A DNA stretch of 64,000 nucleotides from Mesohalobacter halotolerans. Its GTDB lineage: Bacteria; Bacteroidota; Bacteroidia; Flavobacteriales; Flavobacteriaceae. Positions 44,604-53,585 of the stretch are shown one piece after another. The stretch's first letter is position 1. Each line of letters begins with the position of its first letter. Both the position numbers and the translations under genes were made by a program. The notes under the pieces are model-generated. The model searched no databases. It saw only the letters and a program-made list of their open reading frames with translations, and was not told the origin of the DNA. The stretch is from the NCBI RefSeq assembly GCF_006120725.1, contig NZ_SWMU01000004.1, positions 124,001-188,000 on the forward strand, read 5' to 3'.

Positions 44604-45611
44604 TCAAAGCGGTGAGGCGATACCTTCTAAATCATCAGATATAAAAGTCTGAACTTTATTGTCTGAATTTACATAAATTAAAAGTGTGCTGATTTGATAT
44701 TTGTCTATGGTCTTTTGGGCTTTGTCAAAACCCATTGCTATAAAAGCAGTGGCATATGCGTCTGCAATCATACAGTTTTCTGCAACTACTGACGCACTTA
44801 AGACATCCGATTTTTTGGCCTCTCCAGTCTTTGGGTTTATGGTATGAACATACTTTTGACCAGAAGAAGAGTCAATTTTGAATTTTCTGTAATTACCGGA
44901 AGTGGCTAATGCTTTGTTCTCTATGCTAACTGCATAAGATAACTGTCGCGATGTATTATTTTCATCTGGCGTTTCTATACCAAAATTCCATATTTTGTTG
45001 TTTTCTAGGTCTTGACCATGAGCGACAACCTCTCCACCAACTTCAATAAAAAAATGCTGTAAATTATTATTTTTTAAAAAATCTGATAAAATATCCACAG
45101 CGTAGCCCTTAGCAATGGCGTTGAAATCTAAATAAAAAGAGTCTAAGTCTGTCTTTACATGATTACCATCTAATTTAAATTGATTAAACCCTACAAAATT
45201 CATCAGGGAATCAATTACCTTTGGAGACATCTCCATATTATATCTCTCAGGCCCAAAACCGTAGGCATTTACAAAGATACCTGTGCTTGGGTCAAAATAA
45301 CCCTCTGTATTTTGATGGATAATTTTAGCAGCTTTAAACACATTTTTAAAGTGATTGTCAACCTCTGCTTGAATACCACTGTTGAGCTTGGAGATATCAG
45401 AATTAGTTATGTAAGTGCTTAAAGACAGGTTGATGACCTGAAATATAGAGTCAAATTTAGGCTTGATATTCTGATCTTGTTGAGCGTAATAATTTACGGA
45501 ATAAGTGGTTCCTAAGGCATTACCGTAAACTTCATACTTGTTAAAACCGTCATCACAAGAGAACAGTAATACCGTAATTATTAAAATTAAAATTTGAATT
45601 TTGGGTCTCAT
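44604..45611 (-). CDS. apbE: FAD:protein FMN transferase (flavin transferase lipoprotein)
   Basis: A 335-residue lipoprotein, with the leader ending VLLFSCDDG (Cys near 19). ApbE attaches FMN covalently to Thr in SGAT-type motifs of exported flavoproteins. Seen: GTTYSVNYY (about 34-42), LDFNAIAKGYAVDIL (about 167-181), FFIEVGGEVVAHG (about 191-203), YVHTINPKTGE (about 256-266) and MIADAYATAFIAMG (about 282-295), the metal-binding DAYATA region. It lies close behind the nqr operon, whose NqrB and NqrC need this reaction. I prefer ATG 45611, one base after the preceding stop, over a TTG 9 bases upstream. Confidence 0.95.
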   Translation of the reverse strand: MRPKIQILILIITVLLFSCDDGFNKYEVYGNALGTTYSVNYYAQQDQNIKPKFDSIFQVINLSLSTYITNSDISKLNSGIQAEVDNHFKNVFKAAKIIHQNTEGYFDPSTGIFVNAYGFGPERYNMEMSPKVIDSLMNFVGFNQFKLDGNHVKTDLDSFYLDFNAIAKGYAVDILSDFLKNNNLQHFFIEVGGEVVAHGQDLENNKIWNFGIETPDENNTSRQLSYAVSIENKALATSGNYRKFKIDSSSGQKYVHTINPKTGEAKKSDVLSASVVAENCMIADAYATAFIAMGFDKAQKTIDKYQISTLLIYVNSDNKVQTFISDDLEGIASPL

Positions 45612-45612
45612 C

Positions 45613-45972
45613 TTATTCAATTTTGATTAAACCATTGTAATTGATGACATAGTTATCCATTTTATTAACGGGTAACTGATAATCGAATTGATTTGCTATG
45701 CCTACACCAGCAAAATAAGTGAGCGCATCAAACTTATCAGCGTGATTCTTCATTTTGGTCATCAATTTCTCGTCGTAATTGACAGGGTTATCAGGATAGG
45801 TGACAGCCCTAACAATAACGAAATGCAACTTTTTATCTTTCAAAGCCACAAATTGAGGATCCTTTTTAAATTTACTATTTACGGCTAAGAATTCATAACC
45901 TTGCTTTTCGAGATCTTTACCAACCACGTTCATAGCTAAGTTATGAAGTTCTTGTTTGTTTAAATCTACCAT
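45613..45972 (-). CDS. conserved small protein between nqrF and apbE
   Basis: A 119-residue soluble protein without signal or membrane segment. It has an alpha/beta look: NKQELHNLAMNVVGKDLEKQGYEFLAVN (about 4-31), a strand LHFVIVRAVTYPD (about 49-61), and the end KMDNYVINYNGLIKIE. Flavobacterial genomes keep this gene between nqrF and apbE and sometimes name it as an Nqr subunit F fragment, but it has no similarity to NqrF that I can see. Context suggests a role in Na+-NQR assembly or flavinylation; that is inference only. A terminator hairpin lies directly before it, so its expression level is probably below nqrF. Confidence 0.7.
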   Translation of the reverse strand: MVDLNKQELHNLAMNVVGKDLEKQGYEFLAVNSKFKKDPQFVALKDKKLHFVIVRAVTYPDNPVNYDEKLMTKMKNHADKFDALTYFAGVGIANQFDYQLPVNKMDNYVINYNGLIKIE

Positions 45973-45980
45973 TTTGAAAC

Positions 45981-46007
45981 AAAAAACCCGAGTGCAAGAC
46001 TCGGGTT
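45981..46007 (-). terminator. intrinsic terminator after nqrF
   Basis: AACCCGAGT (45985-45993) pairs with ACTCGGGTT (45999-46007) around GCAAG; on the minus strand a T tract (complement of 45981-45986) follows. It sits between the nqrF stop (46027) and the next start (45972), only 9 bases before that ATG, so downstream genes depend on read-through or another promoter. Confidence 0.85.
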
Positions 46008-46026
46008 GTGATAATTATTATATTGT

Positions 46027-47316
46027 TTATCCTCCGAAGTCATCAAATCTGATGTTTTCGTCTGGAATGCCAAAATCTTCTCCCATTTTTTGGACAGCTT
46101 GATTCATAAGTGGCGGACCGCAAAAATAGAGTTCAATTTCTTCAGGTTCTTCATGATGTTTGAGGTAATTATCAATAACGCATTGATGTATAAATCCAAC
46201 GAATCCATCACCTTCATCTTCTAAGTCTTTTTTAACTTTCCAGTTATCTTCTTCAAGCGGTTCAGATAGAGCCATATAAAACTTAAAGTTTGGAAAATCT
46301 TTTTCAAGAGCTCTGAAGTGATCTATATAGAAGAGTTCACGTTTTGAACGTCCACCATACCAATATGTAACTTTACGACCTGTTTTAAGTGTTCTAAACA
46401 GATGGTATAAGTGTGAACGCATTGGCGCCATTCCTGCTCCACCGCCAACATATAACATTTCAGCTTCACTTTCATTGATAAAAAACTCTCCGTAAGGTCC
46501 TGAGATAGTACACTTATCACCTTCTTTAAGATTAAAAATGTAAGATGAAGCCACACCAGGATTAACATCCATCCAATCTCCTTTATCTCTATCAAATGGT
46601 GGTGTTGCTATACGAACATTTAACATAATTCTACGTCCTTCAGCTGGATAAGATGCCATGGAGTATGCTCGTTCAACTGTTTCATTATTTTTCATTACTA
46701 ATGGCCATAGCTTAAAGTTATCCCATTCTTTTTGAAATTTATCTGGCTCACCTGGATGTTCTTCTGGATGTGCAGTGATATCCATATCTTCAAACTTAAC
46801 CTCACATGGTGGGACTTCAATTTGGATATAGCCACCTGCTTTGTAGTCCATATCTTCAGGAATTTCAATAATAAATTCCTTGATAAAAGACGCCACGTTG
46901 TAATTAGACACGACATTGGCTTCCCATTTTTTAATTCCAAATATTTCTTCTGGAATTTCAATTTCCATGTCTTGTTTCACTTTGACTTGACAGCCTAAGC
47001 GCCATCCTTCAGCAATCTCTTTTTTTGTAAAATGTGGTTCTTCTGTCGGCAATATGGCACCTCCACCTTCTTTTATGATACATTTGCATTGAATACAAGT
47101 TCCGCCACCTCCGCAAGCAGAGGGCAAAAACAATTTATTATCACTCAATGTATTGAGAAGGGTTGATCCAGAACTCACCTCCATATCCTTTTCGTCATTG
47201 ACATTAATTGTCACCGGGCCAGAAGGAGAAAGTTTAGCTTTAGCGGTCAAAAGAATGACAACCAAGAGTAGAATGAGTACTAAAAAAACAATAATACTTG
47301 AAATAATTACATCCAT
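46027..47316 (-). CDS. nqrF: Na+-translocating NADH:quinone reductase subunit F
   Basis: A 429-residue NADH-oxidising entry subunit. One N-terminal membrane helix (about 2-24) precedes a [2Fe-2S] ferredoxin domain with [12 protein letters not shown] (about 69-80) and the fourth Cys in LGCQVKV (about 111-117). Then come a flavin domain with RAYSMASYP (about 215-223, FAD binding) and an NADH domain with [20 protein letters not shown] (about 284-303) and [13 protein letters not shown] (about 396-408), the usual GGGAGM and CGPP motifs. Length is slightly above the approximately 407 of Vibrio. It is the last gene of the nqrABCDEF operon. Confidence 0.97.
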   Translation of the reverse strand: MDVIISSIIVFLVLILLLVVILLTAKAKLSPSGPVTINVNDEKDMEVSSGSTLLNTLSDNKLFLPSACGGGGTCIQCKCIIKEGGGAILPTEEPHFTKKEIAEGWRLGCQVKVKQDMEIEIPEEIFGIKKWEANVVSNYNVASFIKEFIIEIPEDMDYKAGGYIQIEVPPCEVKFEDMDITAHPEEHPGEPDKFQKEWDNFKLWPLVMKNNETVERAYSMASYPAEGRRIMLNVRIATPPFDRDKGDWMDVNPGVASSYIFNLKEGDKCTISGPYGEFFINESEAEMLYVGGGAGMAPMRSHLYHLFRTLKTGRKVTYWYGGRSKRELFYIDHFRALEKDFPNFKFYMALSEPLEEDNWKVKKDLEDEGDGFVGFIHQCVIDNYLKHHEEPEEIELYFCGPPLMNQAVQKMGEDFGIPDENIRFDDFGG

Positions 47317-47336
47317 AATTTAATTCCTTTTATAGC

Positions 47337-48053
47337 TTAATTTTTAATTGATGAAATTTGAGCTGTTTTTTCATCATTTTCAGCATCTTCAGTTTGAATA
47401 TTCAAAGCTGTTGTATTTTCTTCTTTTTGCTCATCACCGCCTAATTTGATACCCATAAAGCTCATAAAGCCAATAGCCATTAAACCTGTAATGATAAATG
47501 TAATTCCTAAACCTTTTAGAGGTGCGGGAACATTAGAATAGGCAATTTTTTCTCTTATCGCAGCAATAGCTAAAATTGCAAGAAACCAGCCTACTCCACT
47601 ACCTAAGCCGTAAACACCAGCTTCGGTAATGCCGCTAAAATCTTTTTGCTGCATGAACAAAGATCCACCTAATATAGAACAGTTTACTGCTATTAAAGGT
47701 AAAAATATACCAAGTGATCCATATAGTGCAGGTGAAAACTTTTCAACGACCATCTCAACGAGTTGAACCATCGAAGCAATAACAGCAATAAACATAATGT
47801 AGCTCAAAAAACTTAAGTCTATGCTAGCATATTCAGCACCTAGCCATGACAAAGCACCTTCTTGCAACAGATAATTGTCTATCAAATAATTGATTGGTAC
47901 TGTTATGACTAAAACAAATATCACTGCAGCACCAAGTCCGACAGCCGTTTTGACTGTTTTAGAAACTGCCAAATAAGAACACATTCCAAGGAAATACGCA
48001 AAAATCATATTTTCAATGAAAATGCTTTTTACAAATAAGTTGACTAAATCCAT
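47337..48053 (-). CDS. nqrE: Na+-translocating NADH:quinone reductase subunit E
   Basis: A 238-residue membrane subunit with six helices ([19 protein letters not shown] near the start holds a conserved Cys; a second is in [12 protein letters not shown], about 122-133). These two Cys co-ordinate the intramembrane iron centre with the NqrD pair. The core fits the family of about 200 residues. An extra hydrophilic tail of about 35 residues ([22 protein letters not shown] and on) extends into the cytosol and is unusual beside Vibrio. It lies 23 bp after nqrD. Confidence 0.95.
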   Translation of the reverse strand: MDLVNLFVKSIFIENMIFAYFLGMCSYLAVSKTVKTAVGLGAAVIFVLVITVPINYLIDNYLLQEGALSWLGAEYASIDLSFLSYIMFIAVIASMVQLVEMVVEKFSPALYGSLGIFLPLIAVNCSILGGSLFMQQKDFSGITEAGVYGLGSGVGWFLAILAIAAIREKIAYSNVPAPLKGLGITFIITGLMAIGFMSFMGIKLGGDEQKEENTTALNIQTEDAENDEKTAQISSIKN

Positions 48054-48076
48054 ATGATTTGAGTTATAATATTATT

Positions 48077-48823
48077 TTAATTTTCTTCAATTAATTTACG
48101 ATTTCTGGATCTTTGATACCATATGACCAACCCGACAACAATCAATGCCATGGGCGATAATAAAAAGAAACCATTATTCTCGTAACCAAGAGCGTACAAA
48201 CCAGTTGAGTCTGCTAGAGTTAATCCTTTATGGCCTAATACTTCAAAACCTAATAGCTTACCAGAACCTAAAAGTTCTCTAAAAAATGCCACTATAATAA
48301 GGATAACACCATAACCAGCGGCATTACCAACACCATCCAGAAATGATTTCCAAGGTTTGTTACCAAGAGCAAACGCCTCGAGACGTCCCATGATGATGCA
48401 GTTGGTTATAATTAATCCAATAAAAATTGATAACTGTTTACTGACATCGTACAGAAAGGCTTTTAACACTTGATCAACTACAATAACTAAGGATGCAACC
48501 ACAACTAATTGAACAATAATTCTTATTCGATTTGGGATAAGATTACGTAATAAGGAAATCACGACATTACCCATAGCCATTACAAATATAACGGCTACCG
48601 TCATGACGATTGCCGGCTTCAATTGAACTGTAATTGCAAGTGCGGAGCAGATCCCGAGAACTTGAACAGTTATAGGATTGTTATCGTCTAAAGGATCAGT
48701 TAAAAGTTTTCTGTTTGCTTTAGATAAAAATGCTTCTTTTTCCTCTGATTTAGAGAGAAAAAAAATCATTTCTTCTTTCTTTTTTTCTTCTTTGGTTTTT
48801 ATATCTTTTTTCTGTTCACTCAT
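48077..48823 (-). CDS. nqrD: Na+-translocating NADH:quinone reductase subunit D
   Basis: A 248-residue six-helix subunit that pairs with NqrE. The core starts near residue 38 ([27 protein letters not shown], with a conserved Cys) and includes [16 protein letters not shown] (about 137-152, the second Cys) and [13 protein letters not shown]. Ahead of it is a hydrophilic, Lys/Glu-rich extension of about 35 residues ([17 protein letters not shown]), not seen in Vibrio NqrD. An alternative Met near residue 19 would shorten it partly. It follows nqrC by 2 bp. Confidence 0.95.
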   Translation of the reverse strand: MSEQKKDIKTKEEKKKEEMIFFLSKSEEKEAFLSKANRKLLTDPLDDNNPITVQVLGICSALAITVQLKPAIVMTVAVIFVMAMGNVVISLLRNLIPNRIRIIVQLVVVASLVIVVDQVLKAFLYDVSKQLSIFIGLIITNCIIMGRLEAFALGNKPWKSFLDGVGNAAGYGVILIIVAFFRELLGSGKLLGFEVLGHKGLTLADSTGLYALGYENNGFFLLSPMALIVVGLVIWYQRSRNRKLIEEN

Positions 48824-48825
48824 AA

Positions 48826-49581
48826 TTAACGTATTGCGAGTTTAGAATTTTTCTTTTTTTGAAAGAATGGCTTGTATTTAGTTAAGCGTTCTTTCATCAT
48901 TTTAGTCACACCATCTCCTGTAATTGTTGCTCCAGAAATTGCATTAACTTGATTGTCTGATTTGTCTTTACCACCGCTGTAGCCTTTTTTGACTTCTACA
49001 CCAACTATGTCGCCTTGGTCATTTTTAATTTTTTCTTCCTCAAAACTTTCTTGAAACCAATCTGTCGTAATTTCAGCACCAAGACCAGCAGTTTCTCCTT
49101 TATGGTCAAAAATAACGCCTTCTATTGTATTTAAATCTTCTTTTAAAGCCACATAACCCCAAATCGCATCCCATAATCCAGAACCTCTAAGCGGTATGAC
49201 ATAGTAATTTGTCCCTTCGTAATTTGCTTCATATAGCGGGAATACTTGTTCTTCTACAGGTTTTTTAATCTCGTTGGCTAATTTGATATTAAAGGCTTCT
49301 TTACCGTCAACATTTTCACCTTTGTGGTTCAAAGCATACTGATTTACAATGTATTGATCAAATTTTTCTGAAGCCAACTCACGTGTCAATAAAACTTTTT
49401 TGCCGTCAACAAGAAGGCTATCCCCAACGAAAGTATTAAGGATATTTTGCATTTTTTCCTGTTTAACATTTTTGTCTTGCATCGGTTTCAAGCTTGTGGC
49501 TAAAAATGATAAAACTACAGCCACTACGATAACCATTCCTACAGCAAAAATAAATGTATAAGCATTGCTATTTTTATCCAT
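48826..49581 (-). CDS. nqrC: Na+-translocating NADH:quinone reductase subunit C
   Basis: A 251-residue subunit: one N-terminal helix ([21 protein letters not shown], described as about 8-28) and a periplasmic FMN domain. [14 protein letters not shown] (about 213-226) holds the SGAT motif whose Thr receives FMN from Apb[13 protein letters not shown] (about 136-147) and [10 protein letters not shown] (about 163-172) are the usual flavin-domain strands. It is 1 bp from nqrB and 2 bp from nqrD. Confidence 0.97.
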   Translation of the reverse strand: MDKNSNAYTFIFAVGMVIVVAVVLSFLATSLKPMQDKNVKQEKMQNILNTFVGDSLLVDGKKVLLTRELASEKFDQYIVNQYALNHKGENVDGKEAFNIKLANEIKKPVEEQVFPLYEANYEGTNYYVIPLRGSGLWDAIWGYVALKEDLNTIEGVIFDHKGETAGLGAEITTDWFQESFEEEKIKNDQGDIVGVEVKKGYSGGKDKSDNQVNAISGATITGDGVTKMMKERLTKYKPFFQKKKNSKLAIR

Positions 49582-49582
49582 T

Positions 49583-50755
49583 TTAAGCGGTTTTTACGGT
49601 TTGAACTTTCATGCGTTTTTGTCTTCTTTTAATATTAGCTTGAATAACATAATGGTCGATGGTTGGCGCAAAAATATTCATTAACAAAATAGCCAACATA
49701 ATACCTTCTGGATAGGCGGGATTGAAAATTCTAATCATGATTCCAAAGAAGCCGATAAGAAATCCATAAATCCATTTACCTTTCATGGTTTGGGCTGCAC
49801 TTACTGGGTCTGTAGCCATAAAGACGACTCCAAATGCTAAGCCACCTACGATTAAGTGATTATACCAAGGAAAGTTTGTTAAAGCGTTGTCCAAGTTGAT
49901 GGCCGGCATAAGAAAATTAAAAATCAATCCCATAACTGCTGCCCCAATAAATCCACTTAAGATAATTCTCCAACTTCCCACTTTTGTAAATATTAAAATA
50001 AGAGCGCCGAGCAATATAAGTGCGGTTGAAGTTTCAGATATTGAACCAGGTATTAAACCAGAAAACATACTAGCGCTCTCGTAAGCGACGTCTTTTCCGG
50101 CAGCTAAAGTTCCTAAAATAGTTTCACCAGAAATACCACTCACTTCTGTAGCTTCACTCACCCAAACTTTATCACCAGACATGTATGTAGGATAAGCAAA
50201 AAATGCAAATGCTCTGGCTGTTAAAGCAGGATTTAAAATATTCATACCTGTACCGCCAAAAGCTTCTTTCCCAATTAGCACTGCGAACGCTACTGATAAT
50301 GCAACCATCCATAATGGAATATCAACAGGCATAATCATAGGAATTAAAAGTCCTGTTACCAAATAACCTTCATTAACTTCATGACCGCGTTTAACGGCAA
50401 ATCCAAATTCTATTCCAAGACCTACAGCATAAGACACAATAATCATTGGAACAATTTTGTATGCACCATGAAGAAAAGCATCTATAAATGTAAATTCTTC
50501 GCCCAGTTGCGTGTAGTGTTGATATCCCGCATTCCAAATTCCAAAGATTAAAGCTGGAATTAATGCCAGGACTACTGTAATCATTGTTCTTTTGAGATCT
50601 ACAGCATCTCGGATGTGTGAACCTTTTTTTGTTGTATCATTGGGTACAAATAAAAAGGTGTCCAAAGCATTAACAGCTGGAGCAAATTTTTCTAGTTTTT
50701 CTCCAGGCTGAAAAGGTTCTTTTACTTTATCAATTTTTTTTCTAATCCAATTCAT
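49583..50755 (-). CDS. nqrB: Na+-translocating NADH:quinone reductase subunit B
   Basis: A 390-residue polytopic subunit with about ten helices that carries covalent FMN, binds quinone and forms part of the Na+ path. The flavinylation site is in GSISETSTALILLGAL (about 233-248): the Thr of ETST matches the family site. LNPALTARAFAFFAYPTYMSGDKVW (about 181-205) and FMATDPVSAAQTMKGKWIYG (about 310-329) are strongly conserved. It follows nqrA by 14 bp. Length is near the Vibrio subunit (about 412). Confidence 0.97.
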   Translation of the reverse strand: MNWIRKKIDKVKEPFQPGEKLEKFAPAVNALDTFLFVPNDTTKKGSHIRDAVDLKRTMITVVLALIPALIFGIWNAGYQHYTQLGEEFTFIDAFLHGAYKIVPMIIVSYAVGLGIEFGFAVKRGHEVNEGYLVTGLLIPMIMPVDIPLWMVALSVAFAVLIGKEAFGGTGMNILNPALTARAFAFFAYPTYMSGDKVWVSEATEVSGISGETILGTLAAGKDVAYESASMFSGLIPGSISETSTALILLGALILIFTKVGSWRIILSGFIGAAVMGLIFNFLMPAINLDNALTNFPWYNHLIVGGLAFGVVFMATDPVSAAQTMKGKWIYGFLIGFFGIMIRIFNPAYPEGIMLAILLMNIFAPTIDHYVIQANIKRRQKRMKVQTVKTA

Positions 50756-50769
50756 AGCAAATTTTATAT

Positions 50770-52116
50770 TTAACCTACTTCTGTTATCATCAAATCTAAA
50801 CCTTGTCTGATCACTTCTTGTGCTTCTATTTTTGAAGTGTTTACATATTCTACCGTGGCAAAATCTTCAGGTGATACTTCATATATACCAAGATTTTCCA
50901 TTTTGTCTATATCGCCTGTCATACAAGCCTTTAGCAACTGCATGGGTAAAATATCCATAGGCATAACCTCTTCCATTTCTCCAGTAACAACCAAGGCTCT
51001 TTCTTCTCCATTGAGACTTGTATTTACTTGAAATGGCTTACGTCGAAGTTTTGCAAATGAGGTATTGTGTACAGAAGGAATATTGTTATCTTTAAAAGGT
51101 AACCAACCAAACATGCGGTATTGATTTCCTTCTGGTATTAATGTAATTTCATTACTAAAGAAATTAATGTGATCTCCATTTTGTGCGATATCTCCAGTAA
51201 ATACATCACCCGAAATAATTCGAGTTTTACTGGTATTAACTTCTTCTATAATAGAATTGACTTCAGCGCCAATTAATGTTTTAAAGTACTGCTTGTCTAC
51301 AGCATCACTACCACATACAGCAACAGTTCTTTCTGCATTAAATTTGCCGGTTGACAACAATTCACCTATGATAGCAACATCTTCCGGTCTTATGGTCCAA
51401 ACTTTTTCACCTTTATTAATAGGATTTGTTTTTTGAATCTGGAAACCCACATTACCAGCCGGATGAGGACCAGATACTTTAACTAACTTAACATTTTCAG
51501 TATCATGTAAAAAACTTTGTGCATTTCTATCTACACCTAAAAAAACCTTACCTTCTGTAAGTTTTGTTAAAGCATTAATACCATTTTGAAATTCCTCTTT
51601 TTTATTGCTAAGAATGTATTCAAAATCTGCACCTAATGGAGTTGTATTATATGTTGAAATATGTATAGACTTAGGTACATCCTCAGCGCTAACTGGTATG
51701 TCATATGGTCTTTGTTTAAAGAATATTCCACAACCAGACTCAAAAATATGTGCTTTTAATTTTTTGGCATCGGTTTTCAGCGGATCTAAAATATCGTGCT
51801 CAACGTAGTCAAATTCATCATCAGCTTCTATGATAACTCTCAAAATACGTCTTCTAGCTCCGCGTTCAATAGTTTTTAGTTTTCCACTAACTGGCGAAAC
51901 AACTTTGGTTTGATCGTTATATTTAGAATAAAATAAAGGTTCGCCTGCTTTTACGGCTGTTCCTTCCTTTTTAATTAACATTTTAGGCACCAATCCGTGA
52001 AAATTATCAGGAATAAGGGCGTAAGTTTTTGATTTCAAAGCGGGCGAGGTTTTTTTTTCAGCTTCGCCTTTGAGCCTTAACTTAAGACCGCGTTTCGATT
52101 TAATATTAATAGCCAT
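50770..52116 (-). CDS. nqrA: Na+-translocating NADH:quinone reductase subunit A
   Basis: A 448-residue membrane-associated cytosolic subunit, the first gene of the operon. It starts with the family phrase INIKSKRGLKLRLKGEAE and has biotin-lipoyl-like sections (KLLIKKEGTAV-type, VVSPVSGKLKTIERGARR, about 71-88). GPHPAGNVGFQIQKTNPINKGEKVWTIRPEDV (about 216-247) is the diagnostic NqrA stretch, and the end CGSDAVDKQYFKTLIGA gives the standard fold. It has no cofactor; it contributes to the quinone site. A -7 box lies about 25 bases before its start. Confidence 0.96.
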   Translation of the reverse strand: MAINIKSKRGLKLRLKGEAEKKTSPALKSKTYALIPDNFHGLVPKMLIKKEGTAVKAGEPLFYSKYNDQTKVVSPVSGKLKTIERGARRRILRVIIEADDEFDYVEHDILDPLKTDAKKLKAHIFESGCGIFFKQRPYDIPVSAEDVPKSIHISTYNTTPLGADFEYILSNKKEEFQNGINALTKLTEGKVFLGVDRNAQSFLHDTENVKLVKVSGPHPAGNVGFQIQKTNPINKGEKVWTIRPEDVAIIGELLSTGKFNAERTVAVCGSDAVDKQYFKTLIGAEVNSIIEEVNTSKTRIISGDVFTGDIAQNGDHINFFSNEITLIPEGNQYRMFGWLPFKDNNIPSVHNTSFAKLRRKPFQVNTSLNGEERALVVTGEMEEVMPMDILPMQLLKACMTGDIDKMENLGIYEVSPEDFATVEYVNTSKIEAQEVIRQGLDLMITEVG

Positions 52117-52140
52117 ATTAAGCGCTAATTTTTTCGGTTA

Positions 52141-52148
52141 CAAACTTA
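52141..52148 (-). promoter_or_regulatory. putative -7 promoter element of the nqr operon
   Basis: The minus strand reads TAAGTTTG, matching TAnnTTTG, 24 bases before the nqrA ATG. No -33 element at proper distance. All six nqr genes are spaced 1-23 bp apart downstream. Confidence 0.45.
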
Positions 52149-52244
52149 ATAATTAAAACTACATTTTGGACTTAAACAAATGTTGATATTAAGTTATTTA
52201 TAATGATTCTAAACAATATGTTCGTCTTTAACTAATTTTTATTA

Positions 52245-52252
52245 TAATTTTG
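52245..52252 (+). promoter_or_regulatory. putative -7 promoter element of the T9SS plug gene
   Basis: TAATTTTG matches TAnnTTTG, 17 bases before the ATG at 52270. An upstream GTG (52252) in frame begins on the last base of this box and is therefore not a plausible start. Confidence 0.48.
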
Positions 52253-52269
52253 TGAATCAATTGTTTGAC

Positions 52270-53514
52270 ATGAAAAAAATATTTGTTGCTGTCTTTGTTT
52301 TATTTTCAAATTTACTCATTTCACAAGAATTTGAAGTTCTGCCACCCGACTATATCAAAACCATTCAGTTTACTGGCCAAGCCGATTTAACTGGAACACC
52401 CGTTATCTCAATCAATGATAAACTAAAGTTGAACTTTGATGATATTCGCGCTAAGGTTGCTGACTTTTATTACAAAATTGAACATTTTAATTACGATTGG
52501 ACACCTTCTAAATTAGCAAAAAATGAATATATAGAAGGCTTTGACAACATAAGAATTTTTGATTTTAAAAATTCTTTAACTACACTTCAGCCCTATACAC
52601 ATTACGAATTACAAATTCCTAATAAAAATACAAGACGTTTAAAAGTATCTGGCAACTACATGCTCAAAATTTTTAACAGTGATCGACAATTGGTATTTTC
52701 AAGAAAATTTATGGTTTACAATCGTCAGGTAGATGTCAAAGCTCAGGTAAGACGATCGCGAGATTTAAAAGAAATAGGTAAAAAACAATTGTTGCAATAC
52801 AGCGTTGGTCGCAACGGTTTTATTTTTAAAAATCCAGAACAAACGGTCAATACTGTTATTGTTCAAAACAATGACTTTAAGTCTGCCATTTATGATATCA
52901 AACCGCAATTCACTTCGGGTAATATATTAGTCTTTAATTATCCACAAAAAACAGCCTTTTGGGGTGGTAATGAATATTTATTTTTTGACAACCGCGACAT
53001 CAGAGTTTCATCAATCAATATTCAACGAGTCGAACTTTTTGACCTTTACCATACTTATCTGGTGACCGATAGGGTAAGACAAGGTCGTGAATACGTTTAT
53101 AATCCTGATATCAATGGAAGTTTTAAGGTTAATACTGTTCAAGGTGAAGATGTCAATAGAGAATCGGAGTATGCTGTGGTACATTTTAGTTTATTTTGTC
53201 CCAAAGATCTCGATGGTGGTGAGTTGCATGTTTATGGCCGCTTTAACAATTATAGTCTAACCGACGAAACCCATTTAGATTACAACAAAAACTCAGGATT
53301 ATATGAAACTAAAATCTTGCTCAAACAAGGGTTTTATAATTATAAATACGTTTACTTATCACCTCAAGGCAATTTTAATGATCACTTTATCAGTGGAAGC
53401 TATGATATTGCAGAAAATGATTATACCATTTTAGTTTACTACAGAGATATTGGAGCACGTTTTGATGCCTTAATAGGTGTTGGTTCTGCAAGCAGCCGAA
53501 ATATCATCAATTAA
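52270..53514 (+). CDS. type IX secretion system plug protein (DUF5103)
   Basis: A 414-residue exported protein with a signal peptide ending NLLISQ. The N-terminal PPDYIKTIQFTGQADLTGTPVISI (about 17-40), HFNYDWTPSKLAKNEYIEGFD (about 70-90) and VDVKAQVRRSRD are the DUF5103 family signature; the C-terminal half has an immunoglobulin-like carbohydrate-binding-type fold (GELHVYGRFNNYSLTDE, YNYKYVYLSPQG). In Flavobacterium johnsoniae, the plug closes the periplasmic side of the SprA translocon. The presence of T9SS cargo in this window (2385-3635 and the pseudogene at 38255-40706) agrees. It is followed, after 71 bp and a separate promoter, by yicC. Confidence 0.85.
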   Translation: MKKIFVAVFVLFSNLLISQEFEVLPPDYIKTIQFTGQADLTGTPVISINDKLKLNFDDIRAKVADFYYKIEHFNYDWTPSKLAKNEYIEGFDNIRIFDFKNSLTTLQPYTHYELQIPNKNTRRLKVSGNYMLKIFNSDRQLVFSRKFMVYNRQVDVKAQVRRSRDLKEIGKKQLLQYSVGRNGFIFKNPEQTVNTVIVQNNDFKSAIYDIKPQFTSGNILVFNYPQKTAFWGGNEYLFFDNRDIRVSSINIQRVELFDLYHTYLVTDRVRQGREYVYNPDINGSFKVNTVQGEDVNRESEYAVVHFSLFCPKDLDGGELHVYGRFNNYSLTDETHLDYNKNSGLYETKILLKQGFYNYKYVYLSPQGNFNDHFISGSYDIAENDYTILVYYRDIGARFDALIGVGSASSRNIIN

Positions 53515-53533
53515 AAATGTGAAATGGCAATGA

Positions 53534-53564
53534 TTGCTCATCCCTATTCATTTCACTACTTTTG
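53534..53564 (+). promoter_or_regulatory. full promoter of the yicC-gmk-nadD operon
   Basis: TTG at 53534-53536 (-33) and TACTTTTG at 53557-53564 (-7) are spaced by 20 bases, meeting the Bacteroidota sigma-A pattern TTG-N(17-23)-TAnnTTTG. It is the only promoter in this window where I find both parts at correct spacing. The ATG of yicC is 21 bases beyond. Confidence 0.65.
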
Positions 53565-53585
53565 CTTCAAATTTTTTAGATCGCT

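Noticed and set aside
52117-52251. Possible small RNA in the nqrA/plug divergent spacer
   Set aside because: Only two promoter boxes are visible; no stable hairpin or terminator was found by eye.
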